Numbered from the stretch's first letter, positions 17,763-27,812 are shown. The stretch is 51,570 nt of DNA from Phormidium ambiguum IAM M-71 (GCF_001904725.1 NZ_MRCE01000042.1:1-51570); one strand, 5' to 3'. Numbers and translations: made by a program. Notes: generated by a model not told the origin, from the letters alone.

Positions 17763-18809
17763 TCACGGATAAATCAAAATTTTATAAGTCTCAGAAGTTG
17801 GGGAAACGGCTTTGGCTACGGCTTGGGGTAACTCTTGGAGGGGATAGCGATCGCTCACCAACGCATCCACATCAATTCGGCGGTTAAATACAATATCACT
17901 AGCCAGAGATTGCAAGCGAAAAGACGAACTGTAGCTACCCATCAAATCAATTTCCCGACGATACAAAATATTTGGGTTAATCGGAATTTCCACTTCATCG
18001 GGAAACTCAGCAAAAAACAGAATCTTTCCACCTTTGCGAGTGCAGTCTAACGCTTGGAAAAACGCCTTATCGCTGGGAACTGCTAATAAAGTAGTATTCA
18101 CTCCCAAACCATTAGTTAAAGCTTGAATTTTCTTAGCTAAATCTGGATCGCGGGCATCAAAAGCCGCTTCTGCGCCGACAGCTAAAGCTTTTTCAATGCG
18201 GGAGGGTAATAAGTCAGTAGCGATCGCTCTCCCCCCAAAATATTTTACCAACATAATAAACATTAACCCGATCGGCCCCGCACCAGTAATCAGAACCGTC
18301 TCACCCGGTTTAACCTCCGCCTTTTTCACCGCCTTTAAACAGCAGTTAGTCGGTTCCACAAAACTCGCTTGCTCAAAAGTTACATCATCAGGAATCGGAA
18401 TTAAACCACCACTCCGAACAATATGTCCCGGAACCTTCACATATTCCGCAAAACCACCCCCACTAGGCGCAAAACCCGCCGTAGTCGTAATGTTTTTGTA
18501 AACCTCACACATCGAAAAATTTTCATTTAAGCAATACTCGCAGCGCATACAAGGAATATGGTGCATCACCACCACCCGTTGTCCCACTTGCCAGTCTGTT
18601 ACCGCCTCTCCCACCGCAGAAATTACCCCCGCAGTCTCATGCCCAAAAATGCGTGGTGGTTGATAAAGCGGATAAAGAATCTTTTTAATATCCGACTGAC
18701 ACAAACCCACCACCCGCACCTGTACCAATACCTCATCCGCCGCCAATGTTGGTACTGGTACTTCTTCGTAACTCAGTTGATTTACCCCTCTAAAGACTTG
18801 TGCTTTCAT
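17763..18809 (-). CDS. Zinc-dependent alcohol/polyol dehydrogenase (MDR family)
   Basis: Medium-chain dehydrogenase of 348 aa. Catalytic zinc ligands are Cys37 (GLCQSD) and His57-Glu58 (GHE), plus the Glu of FVEPTNCC. The structural zinc site is the four-cysteine lobe CMRCEYCLNENFSMC. The cofactor fold is ITGAGPIGLMFIML. Within the family it is nearest to the sorbitol/threonine dehydrogenase group; the substrate cannot be assigned. It is divergent from patX with a 484-bp gap that contains repeats. Confidence 0.85.
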   Translation of the reverse strand: MKAQVFRGVNQLSYEEVPVPTLAADEVLVQVRVVGLCQSDIKKILYPLYQPPRIFGHETAGVISAVGEAVTDWQVGQRVVVMHHIPCMRCEYCLNENFSMCEVYKNITTTAGFAPSGGGFAEYVKVPGHIVRSGGLIPIPDDVTFEQASFVEPTNCCLKAVKKAEVKPGETVLITGAGPIGLMFIMLVKYFGGRAIATDLLPSRIEKALAVGAEAAFDARDPDLAKKIQALTNGLGVNTTLLAVPSDKAFFQALDCTRKGGKILFFAEFPDEVEIPINPNILYRREIDLMGSYSSSFRLQSLASDIVFNRRIDVDALVSDRYPLQELPQAVAKAVSPTSETYKILIYP

Positions 18810-18915
18810 TCTGAATTATTTATCCCTAATCATCTGTAGTTATTTGTATTTGTGCTTTGTCGTCGATTATTTGTCAATCACAAAACTTACGCAAGTTATG
18901 AGAATAAATACCACT

Positions 18916-19038
18916 TGTAGGGGCAATCCCCCTATGGTTGCCCCTAGATCTAGAGTCTCTCTATGTGCTGCACGGAACCCCTCACTGTAGATGCAGGGGA
19001 AATGATTAAGGGCAATTTTACAGAAAAGTGGTCATACC
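18916..19038 (+). repeat. Composite repeat upstream of patX, degraded copy of the dispersed repeat
   Basis: A hairpin formed by AGGGGCAA (18919-18926) and TTGCCCCT (18938-18945) is followed at 18971-19038 by a sequence that aligns with the dispersed repeat at 101-180 (AACCCCTC..., GATTAAGGGCAATTTTACAG). It fills the middle of the 484-bp gap between the alcohol dehydrogenase and patX. A minus-strand ORF of 90 codons runs through it, but I do not regard it as a gene. The rest of the gap (19039-19293) should hold the patX promoter; no clear boxes are visible. Confidence 0.6.
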
Positions 19039-19293
19039 AATTTTCTGTATGCACTCCATAAAGCTCAAAGTCTAAAATTTCTTTCCTGCTGCTTTTTTGT
19101 CTAAAAAATACTTCTAATAATGGAAAAATATTGGCGTTATAAATTCCTAAAGTCGCATAATTCCTCAGTGTTGATGACTTTTTCCCTCTCTGTGTAGGCA
19201 CTGAAAATTTTCTTTGGAACAATCTTAAAAAGTTTCCTGATGGCTCCCTTAAGTCCCTGAAAGGGTTATTAGAAACAGGAGACTTAAACTTTT

Positions 19294-19476
19294 ATGGGAC
19301 ATCTCAACGGTACTACTTCTAATTCTTTACTTTTGGCATTTTTAATTATTGCTGGCCAAACTTTTATTTTCCAATCAACAGCTAGTGCTCAAGAAGATTT
19401 CCAAAAAACAGTTAGTCAAAGTCATATCATTCAACCTTTAGCAATAGCTAACGATCATCGAGGTAGTGGACGGTAA
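19294..19476 (+). CDS. patX: PatX, RGSGR-containing HetR-inhibitor precursor peptide
   Basis: Small secreted precursor of 60 aa. Residues 11-27 are hydrophobic, followed by an AxA site (A30-S31-A32) compatible with signal-peptidase cleavage before Q33. The last six residues are HRGSGR, containing the RGSGR pentapeptide that in PatS, HetN and PatX binds HetR and blocks its DNA-binding activity. It lies directly upstream of hetR in the same direction. A GGAG lies about 11 bp before ATG 19294. In heterocystous species such peptides set the spacing of heterocysts; in non-heterocystous filaments the hetR-patX pair is retained with less certain function. Identification rests on the exact C-terminal motif, the export signal and the neighbour. 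Confidence 0.92.
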   Translation: MGHLNGTTSNSLLLAFLIIAGQTFIFQSTASAQEDFQKTVSQSHIIQPLAIANDHRGSGR

Positions 19477-19696
19477 ATTTACTGAAACTAGTTGATATTT
19501 TACCTAAAGATTTTGCGCTCACGTCAGCTTTTATTAGCTATATTTTCTGAAAATAGTGGTTTTATTTGTGTGAGGTTGATTGTTGTTGAATATTTGTTGT
19601 CTGACGGGCTGGGTGAGAAATTAGCAATGTTAGGTCATAAAGTACCATCCGACCTTTAGGTAAAGATAGATTAGGTAAACTTATACTTTTTTCCAT

Positions 19697-19740
19697 AACT
19701 CATGTCAAAATCAAGTTGACGTGGGTTTTTAACTTTTTTT
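19697..19740 (+). terminator. Intrinsic terminator between patX and hetR
   Basis: A 12-bp stem with two G-T pairs, left arm AACTCATGTCAA (19697-19708) and right arm TTGACGTGGGTT (19716-19727), with a 7-nt loop, is followed by TTTAACTTTTTTTTT. It lies 220 bp after the patX stop and 264 bp before hetR. It should end most patX transcription, or an unannotated RNA from 19477-19696, before hetR. Confidence 0.75.
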
Positions 19741-20903
<1,163 letters not shown>

Positions 20904-21009
20904 TTAGGGATTGGGTACTAACAATATTGGGTGCAATCTACAACACCATCCCTAAATCAATCCAGCAGAAAAGCAAAATCAGGAGCAAAACAATAAATAA
21001 AATGCCAAA

Positions 21010-21837
21010 TTATTCAGTATCTTGTAATAACCAAAAACCACTATAAGTCATTCCCGAATCGTCAGGCTGCACTAATAAAAAATGTAATCCTTTAGATTCT
21101 TGTTTACGTTGTGAAAATATTTCTGCTGCTACTGTAACTTCTCGATCGGAAAAGGTCGCCACAACCCATCTATCGACTAACCCAGCTTCTAAAATTAACC
21201 CATCTGGCGCACCCGGAATATAATTAAGTGCCACAGGTCGAGTTTCCTGTATCCAACGCGCCAGCCTTAAAGATTGTCTACCCCCATCAATTACCACTCC
21301 CGGAACTGGCAAATTAGAAGCAATTCCTAAGTCGATCGGTAAGAGAAATTCCGGCATTTCTAAAATTGGCACTGGTTGTCCAGCAAAATTATCTGCAATA
21401 TCACTTGCCATCAAAGTGGCAAAGCGCCATTGTTCTCCCCAAAGTTTCTCAGGTAAAGGAACTGGTGGCGGTTTTTCTAAAGCCAGAGGATCGAAAAATT
21501 CGCCATTTTGAGAATATTTTCGGGATTTTAATATTGCTTTTAACGATTCAGTGCGGCGCGTTGCTTCAACCGCAATACCTAATTTTTGAGCAGCAGTTTC
21601 AATTAAACTTAAAGATTGCGGACGAAAAACTTGAATTTTTTCCGGCTTACTTCTACTAGAAACTTTGGCTAAAGCTTGTTGAAATTGCTCAACTAACCAA
21701 TTAGCATTCACGTGAGATTGAGGACAAAATGCTTCATGTATAAAGTCACTGGTGGGATCGCAAATTAATAATTCCCACAAACTTTGTTGTGCTTCGTCTT
21801 TGATGGGACGGCGATAGAAATCAGCTTGCCAATACAT
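21010..21837 (-). CDS. Tab2/Atab2 family RNA-binding protein (DUF1092)
   Basis: Protein of 275 aa. The start MYWQADFYRRPIKDEAQQSLWELLICD and the blocks LWGEQWRFATLMASD and ILEMPEFLLPIDLGIASNLPVPGVVIDGGRQS are typical. Plant and algal members bind RNA and promote translation of photosystem I (psaB) and PSII mRNAs. Cyanobacterial members are conserved, with the same role inferred. It is convergent with hetR, 106 bp apart. Confidence 0.9.
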   Translation of the reverse strand: MYWQADFYRRPIKDEAQQSLWELLICDPTSDFIHEAFCPQSHVNANWLVEQFQQALAKVSSRSKPEKIQVFRPQSLSLIETAAQKLGIAVEATRRTESLKAILKSRKYSQNGEFFDPLALEKPPPVPLPEKLWGEQWRFATLMASDIADNFAGQPVPILEMPEFLLPIDLGIASNLPVPGVVIDGGRQSLRLARWIQETRPVALNYIPGAPDGLILEAGLVDRWVVATFSDREVTVAAEIFSQRKQESKGLHFLLVQPDDSGMTYSGFWLLQDTE

Positions 21838-22211
21838 CAGATTTTAACCATTAATGTTGCTAGTTATGGGCAGATAAACTGGGAGTAGGGTATACAAAGG
21901 CCAAAAACTAAAGATTCTAATTTTAGATTAGGCGCGGGGAAAAAGTGAATCGGCAATTTTAGCTGTTTGGGATTGGTTCTTCTAGTTTACGATCGTCTCG
22001 ATCGCACTGCGCCAAATTTATAATTGCTGTAAATTGAATGATTTTGCAGAAAATAGCGCATTTTTTGGATTTAGCGGCACTATTTGCTACAGATAGAAGT
22101 GTACTTAAGGGAAGTAATCGATTAGCATCAGTTTATAGGTGATGCTTGTCAACCTATTTCCAATTTGTGAACGCCTTAGTAAACTTTTGTAATTTAGTTT
22201 AGTTCAATCCT
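21838..22211. other. Divergent promoter region, Tab2-family gene and aminotransferase
   Basis: A 374-bp gap between divergent starts. It contains HIP1-like GCGATC sites and a TTGTGAAC-N-CTTAGTAAACTTTTGTAATTTAG stretch just before the aminotransferase start. Both promoters must lie here, but no convincing -35/-10 pair or NtcA box is visible. No ORF or RNA gene recognised. Confidence 0.4.
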
Positions 22212-23495
22212 ATGAATCCTGCTCTGACTCAATTTGGTCAACAAATGTCCCAGCTTACAGGCGTGCGGGCAATCATGAAAGATATTAAACAAACCCTACA
22301 AGCTAATATAGGACAGCAATTTATTAATCTCAGCCCCGGAAATCCGGTGATTTTACCGGAAGTTGAACAATTATGGCGCAAATATACAGAAGAGTTGTTA
22401 AATAGCTCTGATTATGGTACTGTAGTTTGCCGCTACGGTGATTCTCAAGGTTATGAACCGTTAATTGATGCGGTTGTGAATGATTTTAATCGTCGCTATG
22501 GCTTGAGTTTAACTCATCAAAATATTTTGATTACTCCGGGAAGTCAAAGTCTTTACTTTTATGCTGCTAATGCTTTTGGTGGTTATGCTAAAAATGGTCA
22601 ATTAAAGCAAATTGTTTTGCCTTTAAGTCCAGATTATACAGGTTATGGTGGTGTAACTTTAATCCCGGAAGCTTTAATATCTTATAAACCTCAATTAGAT
22701 ATTGACGCTTCTGCTCATCGCTTTAAGTATCGCCCAGATTTTAGCCAGTTAGAAATTAATGAAAGTACTGGTTGCGTATTATTTTCGCGTCCTTGTAATC
22801 CGACAGGCAATGTGCTGACGGAAGATGAGGTATTAAAAATTGCGGCTTTGGCAGCACCTTATGAGGTTCCGGTATTAATTGATTCTGCTTATGGCCCTCC
22901 TTTTCCGGCTTTGAATTTTACGGAAATGTCTCCGGTATTTCGGGATAATATTGTCCATTGTATGAGTTTATCGAAAGCAGGTTTACCGGGAGAACGAATT
23001 GGTGTAGCGATCGGAGATGAAAAAATTATTCAAGTTTTGGAATCGTTCCAAACTAATATGTGTATTCATTCATCTCGTTATGGACAAGCATTGGCGACAA
23101 AAGCGATCGCATCTGGCGCTTTAGCAGAAATTTCCACTCAAGTAATTCGCCCTTACTATCAACAAAAGTTTGTCATAGTCGAATCTACTCTTGATGAATC
23201 AATGCCTCAAGATTTACCTTGGTTTTTACATCGAGGTGAAGGAGCAATTTTTGCTTGGTTATGGTTAGAAAATCTGCCAATGACTGATTGGGAATTGTAC
23301 CAATTATTAAAACAAGTTGGGGTAATTGTTGTTCCTGGTAGTTCTTTCTTCCCTGGTTTAAGAGAAGAATGGGTACACAAAAATCAATGTATTCGCATCA
23401 GTTTAACTGCAACAGATGAAGACATTGCTGAGGGAATGCGACGATTAGCTAAAGTTGTAACAGAAATTTATCAAAAGTCGGCTCTGGCGATTTAG
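22212..23495 (+). CDS. avtA: Valine-pyruvate aminotransferase
   Basis: PLP-dependent class I/II aminotransferase of 427 aa. It has NLSPGNPVILPEVE, YGDSQGYEPLI, the SRPCNPTGN motif, DSAYGPPFP and the PLP-lysine segment SLSKAGLPGERIG. The C-terminal Arg of the substrate site is in CIRISLTATDED. The overall pattern matches AvtA, which interconverts 2-oxoisovalerate/alanine and valine/pyruvate. It is monocistronic, with a hairpin after the stop. Confidence 0.9.
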   Translation: MNPALTQFGQQMSQLTGVRAIMKDIKQTLQANIGQQFINLSPGNPVILPEVEQLWRKYTEELLNSSDYGTVVCRYGDSQGYEPLIDAVVNDFNRRYGLSLTHQNILITPGSQSLYFYAANAFGGYAKNGQLKQIVLPLSPDYTGYGGVTLIPEALISYKPQLDIDASAHRFKYRPDFSQLEINESTGCVLFSRPCNPTGNVLTEDEVLKIAALAAPYEVPVLIDSAYGPPFPALNFTEMSPVFRDNIVHCMSLSKAGLPGERIGVAIGDEKIIQVLESFQTNMCIHSSRYGQALATKAIASGALAEISTQVIRPYYQQKFVIVESTLDESMPQDLPWFLHRGEGAIFAWLWLENLPMTDWELYQLLKQVGVIVVPGSSFFPGLREEWVHKNQCIRISLTATDEDIAEGMRRLAKVVTEIYQKSALAI

Positions 23496-23515
23496 TTCTG
23501 TGATTTTTAATACTT

Positions 23516-23541
23516 TAGCCAGGGGATTTATTCTCTGGCTA
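23516..23541 (+). terminator. Hairpin terminator after avtA
   Basis: TAGCCAG (23516-23522) pairs with CTGGCTA (23535-23541), with partial pairing of the inner GGGA/TCTC, then ATTCTT. It sits 20 bp after the avtA stop. The T-tract is short. Confidence 0.55.
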
Positions 23542-23634
23542 ATTCTTGCGTTTGTGTAGCGTGTTCTTTAGCGATCGATCTTCAGAAAAAAGAAAGTGCG
23601 ATCGCAATCGCATTTTCAAGTAAGCTAATGACTA

Positions 23635-24000
23635 TTACAACTCTTCAATTGTCACCAAACCACCTTCAGTAAACTGTACTACAAGTTCATGTGCTTCTAG
23701 CAACGCAGTTCCCAGTAAAGGTCTTCGCCCTGTTGCAAGTACACTAACTTCCCGTTCTTCTCCATTCCAAATAATAACTGCTTCATGGACTGGCAATAAA
23801 ACTTCACTGTTGTCTGCTAAGTTTGCCGGAAGGTCGTAGATGAAAGGAAACCTCAATAATGAAACTGCTTCTGGGGGCAAGCAAAGATGTCCTGTAAATC
23901 CTGTATCAATGACAAATTCAATCGGTATAGTTGAGCCGTTAGACAGGAGAAATGTCAACGTGACAGTTGCGTGTCTATCAGTCACGATACCTGAAATCAC
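23635..24000 (-). CDS. Clan AA (retropepsin-like) aspartic protease
   Basis: Protein of 121 aa with the catalytic signature VIDTGFTG (Asp32 region) and the later hydrophobic block LLGTALLEAHELVV that completes the pepsin-like fold. It is one lobe only, so an active enzyme would be a dimer. The start codon overlaps the stop of the upstream small gene by 4 bp (ATGA), indicating translational coupling. Such pairs are repeated many times in cyanobacterial genomes; substrates are unknown. Confidence 0.85.
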   Translation of the reverse strand: MISGIVTDRHATVTLTFLLSNGSTIPIEFVIDTGFTGHLCLPPEAVSLLRFPFIYDLPANLADNSEVLLPVHEAVIIWNGEEREVSVLATGRRPLLGTALLEAHELVVQFTEGGLVTIEEL

Positions 24001-24269
24001 TTGGAAACACGCTCCATAACTCCACCGAATGATACAGCTACATTGTATCCAATGCGAATGCCGAAAAGACGAGCATTTGGATGTTTTTCACTTAGTTTGT
24101 GGGCTGCTTTTAGCCCATTTTCATCTACTTCGTATTCTCCTGATTCAATGTCGATGATTGCCATCTTGCCTATGTTTTCATCCACTTCTACTTGTTGACG
24201 GATGCTGTTTTCGTATAGTTGTCTTGCACGTTTTGCTACTTCTTCACGGCTTAAAAGAATTACTTGCAT
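23997..24269 (-). CDS. Small protein coupled to the aspartic protease
   Basis: Protein of 90 aa, mostly helical at its start (LSREEVAKRARQLYENSIRQQVEVDENIGK), with a sheet-like centre (MAIIDIESGEYEVDENGLKAAHKL) and a GIRIGYN ending. I do not recognise a named domain, but this protein family regularly precedes clan AA protease genes in cyanobacteria. The 4-bp overlap with the protease gene implies the two work together, perhaps as regulator and enzyme or as a toxin-antitoxin-like pair; that is inference. Confidence 0.75.
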   Translation of the reverse strand: MQVILLSREEVAKRARQLYENSIRQQVEVDENIGKMAIIDIESGEYEVDENGLKAAHKLSEKHPNARLFGIRIGYNVAVSFGGVMERVSK

Positions 24270-24545
24270 AGTCTCGCTTGCCGATTGCTACTCTGATTTC
24301 TAGGAACTGCTTTGTTTTATGATATCTTACGGCTAAACTGAATGGCGATCGCTAATCTGAAAAAAGAGAGTGCGATCGCATAGCCTGTTTTCTTGCATAT
24401 TACTCTTTGTTTTGCTGCCTCTTCGCTATCCATCCAATTATCACATTGCAATGATAGAAATGGATAAGATTGTCAGTGGAAAAAAATGTAGAGTAACATA
24501 GGTCAAACCAAGCTACAATTTTAGCAATCTTACTGTCTTAAAATA

Positions 24546-25181
24546 TCAATTTAATTTTCTTGTATTGCCACCTCCTCCTAAATTATTGCCGTCTGGACTT
24601 TTGTATACCCCTGCTCCACTAAAAGTTGTAATCACGCTGTCTGTGCCATTGATGCCTGAACCTTGATCGCACAACATTTTTGTGACAAGCTGAGTCCCGT
24701 CATACACTCTTGTAGTCCTGCCACCACCACCCGGATTTTGACCATCTGGACTGTAGTAAATTCCTGCTCCGTCAAATGCTGTGTAGAGTCCTCCCCGGCA
24801 CACTAACATTGCTACTACTTTTTGTCCTGAGTAGAGCCGTGTAGTGCGTCCACCGCCGCCAAGGTTTTGACCATCTGGACTGCGATAAATTCCACCATTT
24901 TCAAATGCTGTATAAATTGCGCCGTTATATTGAACTATAGCCAAAGTCTGTTGTGTACCATCATAAACTCGTACAGGATTGCCCCCATTAGCAGGATAGA
25001 AGAATATGTGACGGTTTGGCTCAATACGAAATGAGCCTGCTGCGCGTGTTACATCAATTGTACTTTGTGCTTGAGCATTGGGTAAGCTGTTGTTACAAAC
25101 ACTAAACATGGTTGCTACTAAAATCAACCCTGTTGCGAAAATACTTGAAAGTTTCTTGGGCTTAATCGTTCTGGTAATCAT
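24546..25181 (-). CDS. Secreted repeat protein, beta-propeller-like
   Basis: Protein of 211 aa. The N-terminus is a signal peptide (basic ITRTIKPKK, hydrophobic core, AQAQ cleavage region about 37-39). The mature part has three full repeats of about 45 aa with the consensus VYDGTQ..., YxxFxxxGIYxSPDGQNxGGGGRTTR. The SPDG turn resembles Asp-box or beta-propeller blades, but three blades are too few for a closed propeller, so it may oligomerise or be shortened. No enzyme motif is visible. Function unknown. Confidence 0.75.
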   Translation of the reverse strand: MITRTIKPKKLSSIFATGLILVATMFSVCNNSLPNAQAQSTIDVTRAAGSFRIEPNRHIFFYPANGGNPVRVYDGTQQTLAIVQYNGAIYTAFENGGIYRSPDGQNLGGGGRTTRLYSGQKVVAMLVCRGGLYTAFDGAGIYYSPDGQNPGGGGRTTRVYDGTQLVTKMLCDQGSGINGTDSVITTFSGAGVYKSPDGNNLGGGGNTRKLN

Positions 25182-25368
25182 TGAGAATAAACTTACTCTC
25201 GATCCAAACTAGCAACTAATTTTTCTGTTTACATTGACAAAAAATCTGGTAATTATCGGGACTTTTCCAATTGATGATCTACTCGAAAATGGGAAAATAT
25301 GGGGAAATGTTGGGAAATGTGGAGAAACATTGGATACAATACCAGCAGCTTGACATTTACCTGACTAT

Positions 25369-26709
25369 ATGAACCTTGAGGAAATGCTAAAACTCGCTGA
25401 CGAACTCGTATTTGCTAGAACAGGTAAGCATCTTAATGATTTGCAAAAAACGATTCTGCGAGGGACTTGGGAAAATGAAGAATACAAAGAAATTGCTCAA
25501 AAGGTTAAACTTTCCGAGGATCGTGTTAGAGAGGTAGGAATGGAATTATGGCAAATACTTTCACAAGAGTTGGGCGAAAAAGTCAAGAAATCAAATGTTC
25601 GAGCATCAATGGAGAGGTTGCAAGTCTCCTTATTTTCAAATGTTGTACAAGATCATGTTCGAGTGGGTAGTATTAATTTTTGTGGACAAACCAGACACTC
25701 ACCAAATATACCAAACTCAAAACAATCTGAAAATCGGTATCACGATTTAAGCGAAATGCCGGAGTTAGGTACTTTTTATAATCGCACGCCCCAACTAGAA
25801 ACCCTAAGAACATTAATCTTAGAACAACACTGTCGCTTAATAGCACTAACAGGTATCAGCGGTATCGGCAAAACCACATTAGCAGCGCAACTCGTACAAC
25901 AAATAAAAGATGAATTTGATTATGTTATTTGGTGCAATTTAGAAACTTCTCCCACTTTAGCTGAATTTCAAGATAAACTAATCCAGTTTTTCTCGCAGTC
26001 GGAAAAGCTAGATTCAACTGCAACTAACCAAAAACCTTTACCATTAATTAAGTATTTGCAAAAACATCGCTGTTTAGTAGTTTTAGATGATATTCATAAC
26101 CTTTTCAGTAGCGGCGAATTAGCAGGAAAGTATAAAACTGGATATGAAGAATATCGCTTTTTATTTAAAAACATAGAAACCTTATCTCATCAAAGTTGCT
26201 TTCTGTTAATTGGTTGGGAACAACCCAGAGAAGTGACTCAAATTAAAAACCAAAATCCTGCTATTTATACTTTACAAATAACTGGTTTAGATATTGAATC
26301 TGCACGGGAAATACTGAGAGATTACGGTTTAGGAGAAATCGAAAATTATTCAAATATTATTAGTCGCTACCAAGGCAACCCATTCTGGTTAAAAAGTGTG
26401 GGAAATCTATTTCAAGAGTTGGGAGAAGGAGTAACTGAGTTATTACAAGATAATACTATTTTATTACCAGAAGATTTGAAAGGTAATTTACAGCAAACAT
26501 TTAACCGTTTATGCGATCGTGAAAAGCAAGTTCTTTCTGTTTTGGCAAATGAAAATGATGGAATCAGCTTAGCAAAGTTAGTAGAAAATCTCAAAATTTC
26601 ACCATCAGATTTAGTTAACGTACTGCGTTCTTTATTAAGACGCTGTTTGATAGAACAGCAAGCAAATGGTTATATTTTGTCAGATGTTTTGAGGCAGTAT
26701 ATTCTTTAA
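25369..26709 (+). CDS. STAND (NB-ARC) ATPase with N-terminal vWA-MoxR-associated HTH domain
   Basis: Protein of 446 aa. Residues 1-85 resemble the vMAP N-terminal HTH domain (LNDLQKTILRGTWENEEYKEIA). Residues about 125-155 link to an NB-ARC ATPase with Walker A GISGIGKTT (162-170), Walker B LVVLDD (236-241) and the NPFWLK motif (337-342). A winged-helix region follows (about 380-446). The protein then stops: there are no WD40, TPR or other sensor repeats, which most cyanobacterial members carry. The family forms ligand-induced oligomers in signalling and defence; the ligand here is unknown. A strong hairpin follows the stop. Confidence 0.85.
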   Translation: MNLEEMLKLADELVFARTGKHLNDLQKTILRGTWENEEYKEIAQKVKLSEDRVREVGMELWQILSQELGEKVKKSNVRASMERLQVSLFSNVVQDHVRVGSINFCGQTRHSPNIPNSKQSENRYHDLSEMPELGTFYNRTPQLETLRTLILEQHCRLIALTGISGIGKTTLAAQLVQQIKDEFDYVIWCNLETSPTLAEFQDKLIQFFSQSEKLDSTATNQKPLPLIKYLQKHRCLVVLDDIHNLFSSGELAGKYKTGYEEYRFLFKNIETLSHQSCFLLIGWEQPREVTQIKNQNPAIYTLQITGLDIESAREILRDYGLGEIENYSNIISRYQGNPFWLKSVGNLFQELGEGVTELLQDNTILLPEDLKGNLQQTFNRLCDREKQVLSVLANENDGISLAKLVENLKISPSDLVNVLRSLLRRCLIEQQANGYILSDVLRQYIL

Positions 26710-26738
26710 AACCCCGACTTTTTGAAGAAGTCGGGGTT
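26710..26738 (+). terminator. Intrinsic hairpin after the STAND ATPase gene
   Basis: AACCCCGACTT (26710-26720) pairs perfectly with AAGTCGGGGTT (26728-26738), directly overlapping the stop codon region. The following sequence is not a strong T-tract. The same ACCCCGACTT/AAGTCGGGGT hairpin is a recurrent cyanobacterial intergenic motif. Confidence 0.6.
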
Positions 26739-26796
26739 CTGCGATGCTATGTTATCATAAAAAATATCAAATTTATTTAGCCTTTAACTGATTTTT

Positions 26797-27273
26797 ATGA
26801 CCGCAGTAACTACAGTAACAACTGCATCCAAACTCGCTGATTACTTCATTTGGTTTGCTAATGACGTAGGGTCTTATTTGAGTAATCAAAAGCTACAAAA
26901 ACTCTTGTATTATGCCCAAGCATGGTATTTAGCATTTGAAGATGAACCGCTTTTCGATGAAGATTTTGAAGCTTGGGTACATGGGCCGACTATCCCAGCT
27001 TTATTTTATGAATATAAAGAACAATTCGGGTTTAAACCAATTCTAAAAGAAGTCGAGAAACCAGAGTTTCCAGAGGAAGTAGAAAAGTTTTTAGATGACT
27101 TAGCTGATGATTATTTTTTTTTAGACGCTTATGAGTTAGAATTGATGGTGCGACGCGAAGATCCTTGGATTAAAGCAAGAGGTGACTTGCCAAAAGATGA
27201 ACCTTCTAATGCTATTATTACCAAGGAATTAATGAGAGAATTTTACAAAACCCGTGTCATCGAAGAAGAATAA
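26797..27273 (+). CDS. Panacea/DUF4065 (SocA-like) antitoxin
   Basis: Protein of 158 aa. The DUF4065 signature is clear: ASKLADYFIWFAN, LSNQKLQKLLYYAQAWYLAFEDEPLFDEDFEAWVHGPTIPALFYEYK. Panacea-domain proteins are antitoxins paired with many unrelated toxins, and a phage-encoded group links to GepA. The reading frame of the next gene begins inside its last codons (20-bp overlap), the expected layout of an antitoxin-toxin operon. Confidence 0.9.
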   Translation: MTAVTTVTTASKLADYFIWFANDVGSYLSNQKLQKLLYYAQAWYLAFEDEPLFDEDFEAWVHGPTIPALFYEYKEQFGFKPILKEVEKPEFPEEVEKFLDDLADDYFFLDAYELELMVRREDPWIKARGDLPKDEPSNAIITKELMREFYKTRVIEEE

Positions 27274-27697
27274 AAAAAGACAGGACACAAATCTTCGTAG
27301 TCAACCATCTTCAGCTAACAGAGAAGTTACCAAAATAAAAATACCGGAAGGAATTAGTTTTTCTTTCAGGTATTATCAGGATGATAAAGATAAATTTTCG
27401 ATTAGCAAAAGAGATGCTAAATATCTAACATCTCTTTTGAAAAGACTGCGTGATTTATCTCAATTGAAAGTTGATGAAGTTATTAACAATCAGAGTAAAA
27501 GTCTGCGCTGTCACAGAATAGATTGGCAAGATACAACTGAGCCTGATGGTTTTGGTCTTCTTAATGAAGATCAGCTAGTAAGTACACCCTACCAGTTTCA
27601 AATATCTGCTAATGAATATGGCAGGGTACATGGTTTTTTTAGTGAAAATGTTTTTTACATTATCTGGTTAGATCCAGACCATAATCTTTATATTTGA
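27254..27697 (+). CDS. Candidate toxin partner of the Panacea antitoxin
   Basis: Protein of 147 aa starting at GTG 27254, inside the antitoxin gene. Its N-terminus is basic and disordered (SSKKNKKRQDTNLRSQ); the rest looks like an alpha/beta domain ending in GRVHGFFSENVFYIIWLDPDHNLYI. I do not recognise a named family. The tail pattern R-x-HGFF...F-I-W-DP-H-LY resembles the ends of small RNase-like or translation-targeting toxins linked to Panacea, so a toxin role is inferred from the overlap and position. Confidence 0.7.
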   Translation: MSSKKNKKRQDTNLRSQPSSANREVTKIKIPEGISFSFRYYQDDKDKFSISKRDAKYLTSLLKRLRDLSQLKVDEVINNQSKSLRCHRIDWQDTTEPDGFGLLNEDQLVSTPYQFQISANEYGRVHGFFSENVFYIIWLDPDHNLYI

Positions 27698-27812
27698 GCA
27701 TCTTTACAATCTTTGCATCAATTATTTAAAGCTTAAAAATAGTAAGTTTTAAATTTAATTTTGTTACTCAGTATAAAAATATTTTGATAAACTTGTTTCT
27801 AGCTTGATACTT

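Noticed and set aside
18950-19222. 90-codon minus-strand ORF upstream of patX
   Set aside because: Part of it is a degraded copy of the dispersed repeat, its start is unsupported, and I recognise no domain.
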